A stretch of DNA of 64,000 nucleotides. Source: Egerieimonas sp900552095. GTDB lineage: Bacteria > Bacillota > Clostridia > Lachnospirales > Lachnospiraceae. The translations under genes and the position numbers were made by a program. The stretch spans positions 16,385 through 80,384 of the forward strand of contig CABREP010000002.1 of NCBI GenBank assembly GCA_902469965.1. Reading direction: 5' to 3'. Shown here piece by piece: positions 53,677-63,237 of this stretch; position 1 is the stretch's first letter; the number at the start of each line of letters is the position of its first letter. The notes below the pieces were generated by a model. It was not told the DNA's origin, did not search any database, and worked only from the letters and a program-made list of their open reading frames with translations.

Positions 53677-55049
53677 CGCAGGACAACAACTTCCTGACTG
53701 AAAAGCCAATCGGACGGCTTCTGCTGCAGCTCTCTCTGCCCACCGTCGCCGCCCAGATCATCAACATGCTCTACAATATCGTAGACCGTATCTACATCGG
53801 CCACATTCCCGAAGTGGGAACGCTGGCTCTGACCGGCGTGGGCGTCTGTATGCCTCTGATCATGCTGGTTTCCGCCTTCGCCGCCCTGGTGGGAAACGGA
53901 GGTGCTCCAAGAGCTTCTATCTTTATGGGGCAGAAAGACAACGAAAAAGCAGAGAAAACACTGGGGAACTGTTTCTGTCTTCAGATTATCGTCGCCCTGG
54001 TTCTGACCGCGGTACTTCTCATCTGGAACCGGGATCTTCTGATGGCTTTCGGAGCTGACCCGGATACCATCGAATACGGTGTCAGCTACATGAACATTTA
54101 CGCTGTCGGCACAATCTTCGTTCAGCTCACGCTGGGCATGAACGCATTTATCACAGCTCAGGGCTTCTCCCGGACGGCAATGCTCTCTGTACTGATCGGT
54201 GCCGTGACCAATATCGTTCTCGACCCCATCCTGATCTTCGGATTCGACATGGGTGTCCGCGGCGCCGCCCTGGCCACCATCATTTCCCAGGCTCTCTCCT
54301 GCCTCTGGGTTGTCTCCTTCCTGATGGGCAAAAAAACCATCCTGAAGATCCGCGCCCGCCACATGCCGCTGAAGGCGAAGATCATTTTCCCCAGCCTAGC
54401 TCTGGGACTGTCTTTCTTCTTTATGCAGGCCAGCGAGAGTATTATCGCCGTCTGCTTTAACTCTTCCCTGCAGAAATACGGCGGAACCATTGCCGTAGGC
54501 GCTATGACCATCTTAACCAGCGTCATGCAGTTTGCCATGCTTCCCCTGCAGGGACTGGGACAGGGCGCACAGCCCATCATCAGCTACAATTACGGAGCCG
54601 GAATACCAGAGCGTGTAAAGGCCGCGTTCAAGCTTCTCTTAAAGGTAAGTCTCTGCTACTCCGTTCTTTTGTGGGCAGTCATCATGCTCTTCCCCCAGGG
54701 ATTTGCCATGATGTTTACCTCTGATCCCGACTGGCTTAATTATGCCAGAACCGCCCTGCGGATCTACATGGCCTGCATGCTGCTCTTCGGTATCCAGATC
54801 GCCTGCCAGATGACCTTCACCGCTCTGGGAAATGCAAAAGCTTCCATCATGGTAGCTGTCATGAGAAAGTTTATTCTTTTACTTCCTCTGATCTATCTGC
54901 TTCCCAACATCCTGCCCGGAGATAAAGCAATCTCCGTTTATATGGCCGAGCCTGTAGCAGATTTTCTTGCCGTGACTTTCACCGCAATCCTGTTCTACTT
55001 CCAGTTCAGAAAGTCGCTGCGTGCCATGGAAAATCCGAAAACCTCTTAA
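53673..55049 (+). CDS. MATE family efflux transporter
   Basis: 458 residues, 12 hydrophobic segments. MATE motifs: LPTVAAQIINMLYNIVDRIY near the N-terminus and LPLQGLGQGAQPIISYNYGA near residue 290. It should export drugs or toxic metabolites. Translation is coupled to the MarR gene (4-base overlap), a common arrangement for inducible drug export. It is less like the other MATE protein in this window than would be expected for a recent duplication. Confidence 0.92.
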   Translation: MTQDNNFLTEKPIGRLLLQLSLPTVAAQIINMLYNIVDRIYIGHIPEVGTLALTGVGVCMPLIMLVSAFAALVGNGGAPRASIFMGQKDNEKAEKTLGNCFCLQIIVALVLTAVLLIWNRDLLMAFGADPDTIEYGVSYMNIYAVGTIFVQLTLGMNAFITAQGFSRTAMLSVLIGAVTNIVLDPILIFGFDMGVRGAALATIISQALSCLWVVSFLMGKKTILKIRARHMPLKAKIIFPSLALGLSFFFMQASESIIAVCFNSSLQKYGGTIAVGAMTILTSVMQFAMLPLQGLGQGAQPIISYNYGAGIPERVKAAFKLLLKVSLCYSVLLWAVIMLFPQGFAMMFTSDPDWLNYARTALRIYMACMLLFGIQIACQMTFTALGNAKASIMVAVMRKFILLLPLIYLLPNILPGDKAISVYMAEPVADFLAVTFTAILFYFQFRKSLRAMENPKTS

Positions 55050-55054
55050 ACAGC

Positions 55055-55103
55055 AAAAAAGATGCAGATCAGACGTATCTCCTCTGAATCTGCATCTTTT
55101 TTT
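55055..55103. terminator. Bidirectional terminator between MATE and the 27-residue peptide gene
   Basis: AAAAAAGATGCAGAT pairs perfectly with ATCTGCATCTTTTTTT. Confidence 0.85.
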
Positions 55104-55122
55104 GTTCTCTGCTCCGCCTGCC

Positions 55123-55206
55123 CTATGCAGTGAGAAACAAAATAAAATAGAACACCGCAATGGCGATCAGAACAATCCCCAGTCCCAGCAGGATTTTCTT
55201 CTTCAT
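55123..55206 (-). CDS. 27-residue single-helix membrane peptide
   Basis: MKKKILLGLGIVLIAIAVFY and seven more residues: three lysines, then a hydrophobic helix of about 22 residues. It has its own ribosome site (GGAG, eight bases upstream) and starts 14 bases after the DUF4230 stop, followed by a terminator. It is too short for usual gene finding. The positive-inside start and helix length predict a membrane peptide with the N-terminus inside. It may modulate the DUF4230 protein or another membrane complex; no family recognised. Confidence 0.6.
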   Translation of the reverse strand: MKKKILLGLGIVLIAIAVFYFILFLTA

Positions 55207-55220
55207 ACCACCCTCTCCTT

Positions 55221-55850
55221 TCATTCTCCATCTGTAAATTGCAATTCATACTTCTGCAGATCATAGGCCTGTGCAAAAAATCCCTTCAGAATCGTCTCCG
55301 CGTTGGCACGGGCATTTTCCAAAAGCCCGTCCTCAATCGCTTTCTCCTCCGCCGACTTCTTCATCTCCGCCAACGCTTCATTATTTTCCTCCAGGGAGAT
55401 CTGTCTGAAAATACTTTCATCCTCATGATAAACCTGGAAAGAATCAGTATCAATCTCACTGCTGAGAATCTTTACCTCCGGAAGTTTTACACGGATTACC
55501 TTATCCTTTTCCTCCCACTGGATCTCATTAAAATCAAATCCCGCTTTGATCACCACATCATAACTGTAAATATATTTACTCTGAGTAAAGGGAATTTCCA
55601 GTCCGAAGATACTCCGCGCCGCCTCTGTCACATTTACCTCTGTGCAGTACGCCGACTGCGTTGCCAGTTCTCCGATATCTTCAAACCCTATCTTCGTCGT
55701 TCTGGATTCCGAAGAAATCACCTTCCCCAGTCCCAGAGCAATAAGCAGCAGAATCCCCAATCCTATCCCCACCGCCAGTATTCTGGGCGTCGCATTTCTG
55801 CGAATAAAACTGATTATTTTTTCCTTCCATTCTCCCTTTTCGTTCTTCAC
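55221..55850 (-). CDS. DUF4230 family membrane protein
   Basis: 209 residues with an N-terminal charged part, one transmembrane helix (about 23-42), and an outside domain (IGELATQSAYCTEVNVTEA; VIRVKLPEVKILSSEIDTDS) typical of DUF4230. I start at GTG 55850, with GGAGG nine bases upstream; longer frames run through the region with the TATAAT box. Function unknown. A 27-residue membrane peptide follows. Confidence 0.8.
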   Translation of the reverse strand: MKNEKGEWKEKIISFIRRNATPRILAVGIGLGILLLIALGLGKVISSESRTTKIGFEDIGELATQSAYCTEVNVTEAARSIFGLEIPFTQSKYIYSYDVVIKAGFDFNEIQWEEKDKVIRVKLPEVKILSSEIDTDSFQVYHEDESIFRQISLEENNEALAEMKKSAEEKAIEDGLLENARANAETILKGFFAQAYDLQKYELQFTDGE

Positions 55851-56043
55851 AGGCACTTCCCTCCAGATCTTTCTCTCCTGTAATAAAATCCCATGTTTTA
55901 TGATTATATCACTTTTCGACATTTTTTGATACATGCTTTTTTTATCCGCCGTTTCAGAAATAAAAAACGGTCACTTTTTCCAATGGCGGCCTTGTTTTTT
56001 TCTTCTTATTTGTTACAATAATAGTAGCGAGAGGAGGAATACC

Positions 56044-56838
56044 ATGAAACTGGATATGCACTGTCATACAAAAGAAGGCTCGCTCGACGGAAAAGTGCCC
56101 GTCGAAAAATATATTGAACTTTTAAAAAGCCAGGGATTCCAGGGAATGCTGATCACAGATCACGATACTTACAATGGGTATCGCCACTGGAAAAACGAGA
56201 TAAAAGGAAAGAAACATAAAGATTTTCTTGTTTTAAAAGGCATCGAGTACGACACGTTCGGCGGAGGTCATATCCTTGTTATTATGCCGGAAAATGTAAA
56301 ACTCCGCTGCCTGGAGCTCCGCGGTATGCCCACCCATCTGCTGATCTCTATTGTCCATACCCACGGAGGGATCCTGGGGCCGGCGCATCCCTGCGGAGAA
56401 AAATATATGAGCCTCTGCCGCACCCGGGCCTATAAAAAAGATCCTGCTATCGTCAATCTCTTTGACTTTGTGGAATCCTTTAATTCCTGCGAGCCCCGGC
56501 AGGCCAACGAGACAGCCCATCGGCTGGCTCAGAAATACGGGAAAGCAGAATTTGGCGGAAGTGATTCCCACAAGGCAAACTGCGTGGGACGGGCTTACAC
56601 GATCCTTCCCGATGATATTACCTGTGAGTCGGATCTGATCCGGTATATCAAAGAAGGGGGGAAATGTGCCTGCGGCGGCTCCTTATACCGCCACACCACC
56701 AAAGATAAAATCGGAAAAGCCAATAAACTTCTGGTTTTCTCCTTTTATTTCTACAACAAACTGGCCGGACTTTTCCGCGCCCGCAAGCGTTATATCAAGC
56801 TTCAGCACGAGTATCTGCGCCAGGAGAAAAAACTGTAG
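56044..56838 (+). CDS. PHP domain metal-dependent phosphoesterase
   Basis: 264 residues. The PHP motifs DMHCHTKEGS, ITDHDTYNGY, HPCG and GGSDSHKANCVG supply metal ligands. Such proteins hydrolyse phosphate esters, including 3'-5' nucleotides (YciV-type), with manganese, zinc or iron. The start is set by GAGGAGGA upstream. Single gene, convergent with the polyamine operon, sharing its terminator. Confidence 0.9.
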   Translation: MKLDMHCHTKEGSLDGKVPVEKYIELLKSQGFQGMLITDHDTYNGYRHWKNEIKGKKHKDFLVLKGIEYDTFGGGHILVIMPENVKLRCLELRGMPTHLLISIVHTHGGILGPAHPCGEKYMSLCRTRAYKKDPAIVNLFDFVESFNSCEPRQANETAHRLAQKYGKAEFGGSDSHKANCVGRAYTILPDDITCESDLIRYIKEGGKCACGGSLYRHTTKDKIGKANKLLVFSFYFYNKLAGLFRARKRYIKLQHEYLRQEKKL

Positions 56839-56860
56839 CTTTGCATACTGTGCTGCTGCC

Positions 56861-56909
56861 AAAAGAGAGAACGGATACAGGTCTCAGACTTGCATCCGTT
56901 CTCTCTTTT
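56861..56909. terminator. Shared terminator of PHP gene and polyamine operon
   Basis: A perfect 16-bp stem (AAAAGAGAGAACGGAT and complement). It directly abuts the stop codon of the decarboxylase gene. Confidence 0.85.
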
Positions 56910-58037
56910 CTATGACAGCCGATCTCTGAAATCTTTATAACCGAATTCTTTAACCAGTTCCCAGCTGCCATCCTCATGCAGAATCCGTATATCCGGAAGC
57001 CGCATACCGTTAAAGGTATTCGTCTTTACCATAGTATAAAGCGCCATGTCCTCAAAAACTACCTGGTCTCCAATCTTCAGCGGTTCTGCAAAAGAATAAT
57101 CTCCCATCACGTCGCCTGCCAGACAGGTCGGACCTCCAAACCGGTACGTAAAGGCCATCTCTCCCGGCGCTCCGGATCTCTTCACCGGCGGACGGTAGGG
57201 CATCTCCAGCACATCCGGCATATGGCAGGCTGCCGAAGCATCCAGAATTGCAATCTCCATATCATTGGAAACAATTTCTTCCACCCGGGACACCAGGAAG
57301 CCGGCATTTAATACCACCGCCTCTCCCGGTTCCAGATATACCTCCACACCGTACGTTTCCCGAAAATAGCGGACGATTCCGATCAGTCTTTCCCTGTCGT
57401 AATCCGACCGGGTGATATGATGGCCTCCGCCCAGATTCAGCCACTTCATCCCTTTAAGATATTTTCCGAACTTTTCCTCAAAAGCCTTTGCCGTCGTCTC
57501 CAAGTCATCTGAATTCTGTTCACATAACGTATGAAAATGGAGTCCGTCCAGGAGCGGAAGAAGTTCTTCCTCCATCTGATCAGCTCTGGTCCCCAGCCGG
57601 GATCCCGGCGCGCAGGGATCGTAGATCGCATGTCCTTCCTGGGTAGAGCACTGGGGATTTACCCGAAGTCCCACGGATTTTCCCGCTGCTTTCGCGCGTG
57701 CGCCAAACAGGCGCAGCTGTGCCGGAGAGTTAAAACAGATGTGATCTGCATAATTTAAAAGTTCTTCAAATTCATCCCTGCGGTAAGCCGGAGAAAACAC
57801 ATGCGTCTCTTTTCCGAACTCTTCCTTTCCAAGTCTGGCCTCGTACAGGCCGCTGGCTGTGGTTCCCGCCAGATATTCTCTCATCAGAGGATAGCAGGCA
57901 AACATGGAAAATGCCTTCTGGGCAAGAAGGATCCGGCAGCCGCTTTTTTCTGCCACCTCTTTTAAAATCTGAAGATTTTCTATCAGTTTCTTTTCATCCA
58001 CGTAAAAATACGGGGTGCGAAAATCCTGTCCCGTCAT
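56910..58037 (-). CDS. nspC: Carboxynorspermidine/carboxyspermidine decarboxylase
   Basis: 375 residues of the alanine-racemase-fold PLP decarboxylases. Blocks: LAQKAFSMFACYPLMREYL (PLP-lysine region), NLGGGHHITRSDYD, YLEPGEAVVLNAGF and GPTCLAGDVMGDY. It decarboxylates carboxyspermidine to spermidine, the last step of the alternative pathway. The start at 58037 overlaps the end of the dehydrogenase gene region (stop at 58039). Last gene of the operon. Confidence 0.94.
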   Translation of the reverse strand: MTGQDFRTPYFYVDEKKLIENLQILKEVAEKSGCRILLAQKAFSMFACYPLMREYLAGTTASGLYEARLGKEEFGKETHVFSPAYRRDEFEELLNYADHICFNSPAQLRLFGARAKAAGKSVGLRVNPQCSTQEGHAIYDPCAPGSRLGTRADQMEEELLPLLDGLHFHTLCEQNSDDLETTAKAFEEKFGKYLKGMKWLNLGGGHHITRSDYDRERLIGIVRYFRETYGVEVYLEPGEAVVLNAGFLVSRVEEIVSNDMEIAILDASAACHMPDVLEMPYRPPVKRSGAPGEMAFTYRFGGPTCLAGDVMGDYSFAEPLKIGDQVVFEDMALYTMVKTNTFNGMRLPDIRILHEDGSWELVKEFGYKDFRDRLS

Positions 58038-58038
58038 A

Positions 58039-59298
58039 TCAGTCCACCAGAACCGGATTCTCTTCAATCTGCCAGGGCAGTCCCCACTTATTCAGGGCTT
58101 CCATGTAGGGATCGGGATCAAATTCCTCTGCCGTAAATACGCCCGGCTTTTTCCACAGTCCCTTTAACATCATCATGGCTCCGATCATAGCCGGAACCCC
58201 TGTGGTATAGGAAATTGCCTGAGAGCCCACTTCTCTGTAGCATTCCTGGTGATCGCACACATTGTAAATATAAGCGGTCTTCTCTTTTCCATCCTTGCGT
58301 CCGGTAAAGATACAGCCGATATTCGTCTTACCCACAGTTCTCGGTCCAAGGGTGGCCGGATCCGGAAGAAGAGCCTTTAAAAACTGGATCGGCACAATCT
58401 TCTGTCCTTCAAACTCAACCGGTTCGGTAGACAACATTCCCACATTTTCCAGGCAGTTCATATGAGTCAGGTAGCTCTGTCCGAATGTCATAAAGAAACG
58501 GATCCTCTTCACACCCGGAATCGTTTTTGCCAGAGATTCTATTTCCTCATGATGGAGCAGATACATATCCTTATGTCCCACCTGAGCGAAATCGTACTCC
58601 CTCTTAATGCTCATCGCCGGTATTTCCACCCAGTGTCCGTTCTCCCAGTAAGAACCCGGAGCGGACACCTCCCGGAGATTGATCTCCGGATTAAAGTTTG
58701 TAGCGAAAGGATATCCGTGGTCACCGCCATTGCAGTCCAGAATATCAATGGTATCAATCTCGTCAAAAAGATGTTTCTGCGCATAGGCACAGAATACCTG
58801 CGTCACTCCCGGATCAAAACCGGAACCAAGGAGGGCCGTAAGTCCCGCTTTCTCAAACTTCTCTTTATATGCCCACTGCCAGGAGTAATCAAAGTACGCA
58901 GAGAATCCTTCCTCCTTACATCTTTTGTCATATACTTCCTTCCACTGAGGATCGGAAATGTCTTCCGGCTCATAGTTAGCCGTATCCATATAGTCAACGC
59001 CGCAGGCCAGGCAGGCTTCCATGATCGTCAGATCCTGATACGGAAGGGCAATGTTCATAACCAGATCCGGATTCACTTTTTTGATCAGTGCAATCACTTC
59101 TTCTGTGTGGTCTGCGTCCACCTGTTCTGTGGTGATCACTGCCTTTGTCTTTCCTTCCATTTTTTTCTTCAGCTCATCACATTTGGACTTTGTCCTGCTG
59201 GCAATACAGATTTCCTGGAAAACTTCACTGTTCTGACAGCATTTCTGAATCGCCACCTGAGCGACTCCGCCGCATCCGATTACTAATACTCTGCTCAT
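58039..59298 (-). CDS. Carboxynorspermidine/carboxyspermidine synthase (saccharopine dehydrogenase family)
   Basis: 419 residues. Start MSRVLVIGCGGVAQVAIQKC with a Rossmann fold; blocks GSGFDPGVTQVFCAYAQKHL and DCNGGDHGYPFATNFNPEIN are typical of this enzyme. It condenses putrescine (or diaminopropane) with aspartate semialdehyde and NADPH. ATGA overlap with the agmatinase gene (59295-59298). With NspC next to it, a complete alternative spermidine route is encoded. Confidence 0.93.
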   Translation of the reverse strand: MSRVLVIGCGGVAQVAIQKCCQNSEVFQEICIASRTKSKCDELKKKMEGKTKAVITTEQVDADHTEEVIALIKKVNPDLVMNIALPYQDLTIMEACLACGVDYMDTANYEPEDISDPQWKEVYDKRCKEEGFSAYFDYSWQWAYKEKFEKAGLTALLGSGFDPGVTQVFCAYAQKHLFDEIDTIDILDCNGGDHGYPFATNFNPEINLREVSAPGSYWENGHWVEIPAMSIKREYDFAQVGHKDMYLLHHEEIESLAKTIPGVKRIRFFMTFGQSYLTHMNCLENVGMLSTEPVEFEGQKIVPIQFLKALLPDPATLGPRTVGKTNIGCIFTGRKDGKEKTAYIYNVCDHQECYREVGSQAISYTTGVPAMIGAMMMLKGLWKKPGVFTAEEFDPDPYMEALNKWGLPWQIEENPVLVD

Positions 59299-60170
59299 TT
59301 TTCTTCCTCCTTCTCTCCGGCCTCCAGTGCCAGTATCATTTCTCTTACAATTTTTCCCGCCACTGCGGTAGATACTCCGCTCATATCATAATGAGGGCTT
59401 AACTCATTTACATCACATCCTACCACATGAGCCCGGCTGCATACCTTCGTCACTGCCCGACGCAGTTCCTCGAAAGATACGCCGCCCGGTTCCGGCGTCC
59501 CCGTTCCCGGAAATACACCTGGATCCAGAACATCCAGATCCACAGTAAAATATACCGGTATGTTTCCCAGTTTCTCCAGCGTCTCATCCAGCCCCTCAAA
59601 GGAAAAAGGATGCATCCTGACATGATCCTTTGCCCAGGAAAACTCCTGCCGGTCCCCGGAACGGATTCCAAACTGATGGATCCTGCCATCCCCGGTCAGT
59701 TCCCAACAGCGCCGCAGCACACAGGCATGGGAGAGGGAAACTCCCAGATAATCTTCTCTCAGATCCGCATGAGCGTCAAAGTGGATGATCGCCACATCCG
59801 GATACTTCTTTTTCACCGCCCGGAAAGCCCCCAGCGTCACCAGATGCTCTCCTCCCATCATAAAAGGCAGACGCCCTCCGCTTAAAATCTCCTCTGTTCT
59901 CGCCTCGATCTCTTCCAGCACCATTTTTGTGTCCCCGATAGGCAGCTCGATATCTCCGCTGTCCATAACCCGGGTGTCCTCCAGATCTCTGTCCTGATAC
60001 GGGCTGTAACTCTCGAGTCCATAAGATTCCCGTCGGATAGCAGCACACCCGAACCGGGTTCCCGGCCGGTAGGATGTGGTCGAATCAAATGGTGCTCCAA
60101 AAAGCACCAGATCTGCTTCCTCCCAGCTTTTATCGCAGCATAAAAAAGTTTCAGTATTAAGGTTCAACAT
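59295..60170 (-). CDS. speB: Agmatinase (ureohydrolase family)
   Basis: 291 residues. Manganese ligands in GGEHLVTLG, HFDAHADLREDYLG and TVDLDVLDPGVFPGTGTPEP; the third block also has VVGCDVNELSPHYDMSG. It hydrolyses agmatine (or aminopropylagmatine) to putrescine (or spermidine) and urea. It overlaps the spermidine synthase gene by 14 bases. Operon position supports a polyamine role over arginase. Confidence 0.93.
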   Translation of the reverse strand: MLNLNTETFLCCDKSWEEADLVLFGAPFDSTTSYRPGTRFGCAAIRRESYGLESYSPYQDRDLEDTRVMDSGDIELPIGDTKMVLEEIEARTEEILSGGRLPFMMGGEHLVTLGAFRAVKKKYPDVAIIHFDAHADLREDYLGVSLSHACVLRRCWELTGDGRIHQFGIRSGDRQEFSWAKDHVRMHPFSFEGLDETLEKLGNIPVYFTVDLDVLDPGVFPGTGTPEPGGVSFEELRRAVTKVCSRAHVVGCDVNELSPHYDMSGVSTAVAGKIVREMILALEAGEKEEEK

Positions 60171-61011
60171 CTTTTAAAAGTTCCTCCACATAAGCCGGTA
60201 TATAAAAAGCCCCTTTGTGCAGGGTAGTTGTATAGTACCGGCAGCTGATCCCCCGCATATTCCATCTGGTCTCATCCAGATCCCTCAGCGGGTGATATTT
60301 CTTCGATGCAAATCCAAACAGCCAGTGACCGGACGGATAGGTGGGAATGTGAGCCTGATAGACCTTGCTGATCGGGAAGGATTCCACGATATTCTTGTGT
60401 GCTCTCTGGCAGGCTGCCGCATCCCCGGGATAGAAAGGACTCTCATGCTGATTGATCAGAATTCCGTCCTCTTTTAAAGCCTTACAGCAGTTTCCATAAA
60501 ATTCCCGGGTAAACAGTCCCTCTCCCGGTCCGAAAGGATCCGTAGAATCCACAATGATCAGATCATACTGATTTTCACAGAATCTCACATAACGCAACCC
60601 GTCCTCATAATGGATCGTAAGACGGGGATCATCAAAACGGCAGGCTGTCTTGGGCAGATACTGCCGGCACACCTCAACTACAAGAGGATCAATCTCTACC
60701 ATATCAATCGATTCAATATCCGGATAGCGCACCAGCTCCCGCACAACTCCTCCGTCTCCTGCGCCGATCACCAGCACTCTCTTTACATTGGGATGAACTG
60801 CCATCGGCACATGGGTAATCATCTCATGATAGATAAATTCGTCTTTCTCCGTCAGCATCATATAGCCGTCCAGTGTCAGGAAACGGCCAAACTCAGGAGA
60901 GTCAAACACGTCAATCCTCTGAAATTCACTTTTTCCGCTGTAAACCTGCCGATCCACCCGCACGGAATACTTTACGTGAGGCGTATGCATTTCCGAAAAC
61001 CAAAATTCCAT
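60157..61011 (-). CDS. speE: Spermidine synthase (aminopropyltransferase)
   Basis: 284 residues. S-adenosyl binding blocks VLVIGAGDGGVVRELVRYPD and YDLIIVDSTDPFGPGEGLF; the N-terminal part (RIDVFDSPEFGRFLTLDGYM) fits SpeE. It transfers an aminopropyl group from decarboxylated SAM to putrescine or agmatine. It lies between the decarboxylase and the agmatinase, an order also used for the aminopropylagmatine route. Confidence 0.95.
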   Translation of the reverse strand: MEFWFSEMHTPHVKYSVRVDRQVYSGKSEFQRIDVFDSPEFGRFLTLDGYMMLTEKDEFIYHEMITHVPMAVHPNVKRVLVIGAGDGGVVRELVRYPDIESIDMVEIDPLVVEVCRQYLPKTACRFDDPRLTIHYEDGLRYVRFCENQYDLIIVDSTDPFGPGEGLFTREFYGNCCKALKEDGILINQHESPFYPGDAAACQRAHKNIVESFPISKVYQAHIPTYPSGHWLFGFASKKYHPLRDLDETRWNMRGISCRYYTTTLHKGAFYIPAYVEELLKDVEP

Positions 61012-61013
61012 TT

Positions 61014-62468
61014 CTATTCACATCCTTTCAGCACATTCAGAAATCCTATATCCGGATCCTCCGGTCCGGTCATGCTGCAGCCCTTCTCCTTCGCATACCG
61101 GATATAATCCAAAATCTGTTCCGTAATCCGCTCTCCCGGAGCCAGAATCGGAATTCCCGGAGGATAACACATCACAAATTCACTGCACACTCTTCCCTCT
61201 GTCCTGTCCAGCGGAAGAGATTCCTTTTCCGCATAAAAAGCCTCCTGCGGCGACTTCACAACCTGAGGCTCAATGTATTCCTGCTTCATAAGCCCGGTCT
61301 TATCCTTTCCAAACCGGCGTCTGATCTCCGCCAGGGCGCTGACCAGACGCTCGATATCTCTTGGTCTGTCTCCAATAGAAAGGTATGCCAGGATATTTCC
61401 CAGATCACCGAACTCAATCTGAATATCGTACTGATCTCTTAAAAGATCATAAACTTCGATTCCCGCCAGTCCCATGGAGAGCGTATTAACCGAAAGCTTA
61501 GTCACATCAAAATCAAAAACACTGTCTCCATTCACCAGTTCCCGGGAAAATGCATAGCAGCCATCGATCCTGTTGATCTCTTTTCTGGCATACTCTGCCA
61601 TCTTCACTACCTGAGCAAAAGTTTCCTTGCCCCGCAGCGCCAGATTTCTCCGGGAGATATCCAGGCTGGAAAGCAGAAGGTAAGAACCGCTGGTAGTCTG
61701 CGTCAGATTAATGATCTGGCGCACATGGCCTTCCACCATAGCCGGTCCCGTCAGAAGCAGAGAACTCTGAGTCAGGCTTCCCCCGGATTTATGCATGGAG
61801 ACAGATGCCATATCTGCTCCTGCCTCCATGGCAGAAACCGGAAGATCCTCTCCAAAATAAAAATGCGTTCCGTGAGCCTCATCTGCCAGACAGAGCATAC
61901 CGTGACTGTGAGCCAGTTTTACAATCCCCCTTAAATCTGAACAGATTCCGTAATATGTGGGATTGTTCACCAGTACAGCTTTGGCATCCGGGTTCTCCCG
62001 GATTGCCCTCTCCACATCGCTGACCCGCATACCCAGAGGAATCCCCAGCCGCTCTTCACAGGCCGGATCTACATAAACAGGAACTGCGCCGCACAGTACC
62101 ATTGCTCCCATCACACTTCTGTGGACATTCCGCGGCAGAATGATCTTCTCTCCCCGCTTTGCCACAGAAAGAATCATTGCCTGTACAGCCGAAGTAGTTC
62201 CTCCCACCATTAGAAAAGCATGCGCTGCACCAAAAGCTTCCGCCGCAAGTTCCTCTGCCTCCCGGATCACAGAAATCGGATGGCAGAGATTATCCAGCGG
62301 CTTCATGGAATTTACATCCATCCCCACACATTTTTCCCCCAGAAGTTCTACCAGTTCCGGATTCCCCCGCCCTCTCTTATGCCCCGGCACGTCAAAAGGC
62401 ACGACTCTCTTTCTTTCAAATTTCTGCAGCGCCTCATAAATCGGGGCTCTCTCCTGAGAAAGTTTCAT
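61014..62468 (-). CDS. speA: Arginine/lysine/ornithine decarboxylase, fold type I
   Basis: 484 residues, the length of Bacillus SpeA. The PLP lysine is Lys227 in SVSMHKSGGS, after ADEAHGTHF; the C-terminal domain is present. The position in a polyamine operon with an agmatinase favours arginine decarboxylase (arginine to agmatine). The ATG at 62468 follows GGAGAGG and overlaps speD by 35 bases. Confidence 0.9.
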   Translation of the reverse strand: MKLSQERAPIYEALQKFERKRVVPFDVPGHKRGRGNPELVELLGEKCVGMDVNSMKPLDNLCHPISVIREAEELAAEAFGAAHAFLMVGGTTSAVQAMILSVAKRGEKIILPRNVHRSVMGAMVLCGAVPVYVDPACEERLGIPLGMRVSDVERAIRENPDAKAVLVNNPTYYGICSDLRGIVKLAHSHGMLCLADEAHGTHFYFGEDLPVSAMEAGADMASVSMHKSGGSLTQSSLLLTGPAMVEGHVRQIINLTQTTSGSYLLLSSLDISRRNLALRGKETFAQVVKMAEYARKEINRIDGCYAFSRELVNGDSVFDFDVTKLSVNTLSMGLAGIEVYDLLRDQYDIQIEFGDLGNILAYLSIGDRPRDIERLVSALAEIRRRFGKDKTGLMKQEYIEPQVVKSPQEAFYAEKESLPLDRTEGRVCSEFVMCYPPGIPILAPGERITEQILDYIRYAKEKGCSMTGPEDPDIGFLNVLKGCE

Positions 62469-63237
62469 CTTCCCTCTCCTCTCCTGGATTTCCTTCTCCA
62501 TAGATCTCACTCATCTCTTTTCTCAGCTGTCGGATCATCTCCTCCCTTTTCTCCATTGGCAGATCCTCCGCCCTGGCATTGAAAAGATAATTCTGCAGAA
62601 CAATCTCCTTCAGCATCATCCGCGTATGAAACAGATTGACTTCCTTCATATTTCTGTCTTCCGTATGATAACGGCACAAAATTTCCGGAGCAATAAAATC
62701 CCGGATAGACGTAATCTCATGATCCAGAAACAATTTTTTTCCATCCACATCCCGGGTAAATCCCCGCACCCGATAATCCATGGTAATAATATCAGAATCA
62801 AAAGATCCGATCAGATAATCCAGGGTGGACAGCGGCGTAATCTGCCCGCACGTGGCAACATCAATATCTACCCGGAAAGTAGCCAGGAAATTTTCCGGAT
62901 GGTATTCCGGATAGGTGTGCACTGTCACATGGCTCTTATCCAGATGCGCCAGCTGTGTATCTCCCATGGGAATCATGGAATCCTCCGCGATCAGAATTGT
63001 CACAGACGCCCCCTGCGGTTCGTAATCCTGCCGGGCAATGTTAAGCACTCTGGCACCGATCATATCTGTCAGTGTTTTCAATATATGAGTCAGCCTCTCT
63101 GAATTGTACTGTTCATCAATATAGTCAATGTACTCTTTCTGTTCCCTGGCTGACCGGGCATAACATACATCGTATATATTAAAACTGAGCGCTTTTGTAA
63201 GATTATTGAAACCGTAAAGCCGCAGTTTATTTCCCAT
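62434..63237 (-). CDS. speD: S-adenosylmethionine decarboxylase proenzyme
   Basis: 267 residues of the E. coli-like (class 1b) form. The autocleavage site is LDKSHVTVHTYPE, so Ser102 would become the pyruvoyl group. It makes the aminopropyl donor for SpeE. I start at the ATG after GGAGGGAG; the longer frame reads into the leader. It is the first gene of the operon, with a leader of about 430 nt ahead. Confidence 0.93.
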   Translation of the reverse strand: MGNKLRLYGFNNLTKALSFNIYDVCYARSAREQKEYIDYIDEQYNSERLTHILKTLTDMIGARVLNIARQDYEPQGASVTILIAEDSMIPMGDTQLAHLDKSHVTVHTYPEYHPENFLATFRVDIDVATCGQITPLSTLDYLIGSFDSDIITMDYRVRGFTRDVDGKKLFLDHEITSIRDFIAPEILCRYHTEDRNMKEVNLFHTRMMLKEIVLQNYLFNARAEDLPMEKREEMIRQLRKEMSEIYGEGNPGEEREDETFSGESPDL

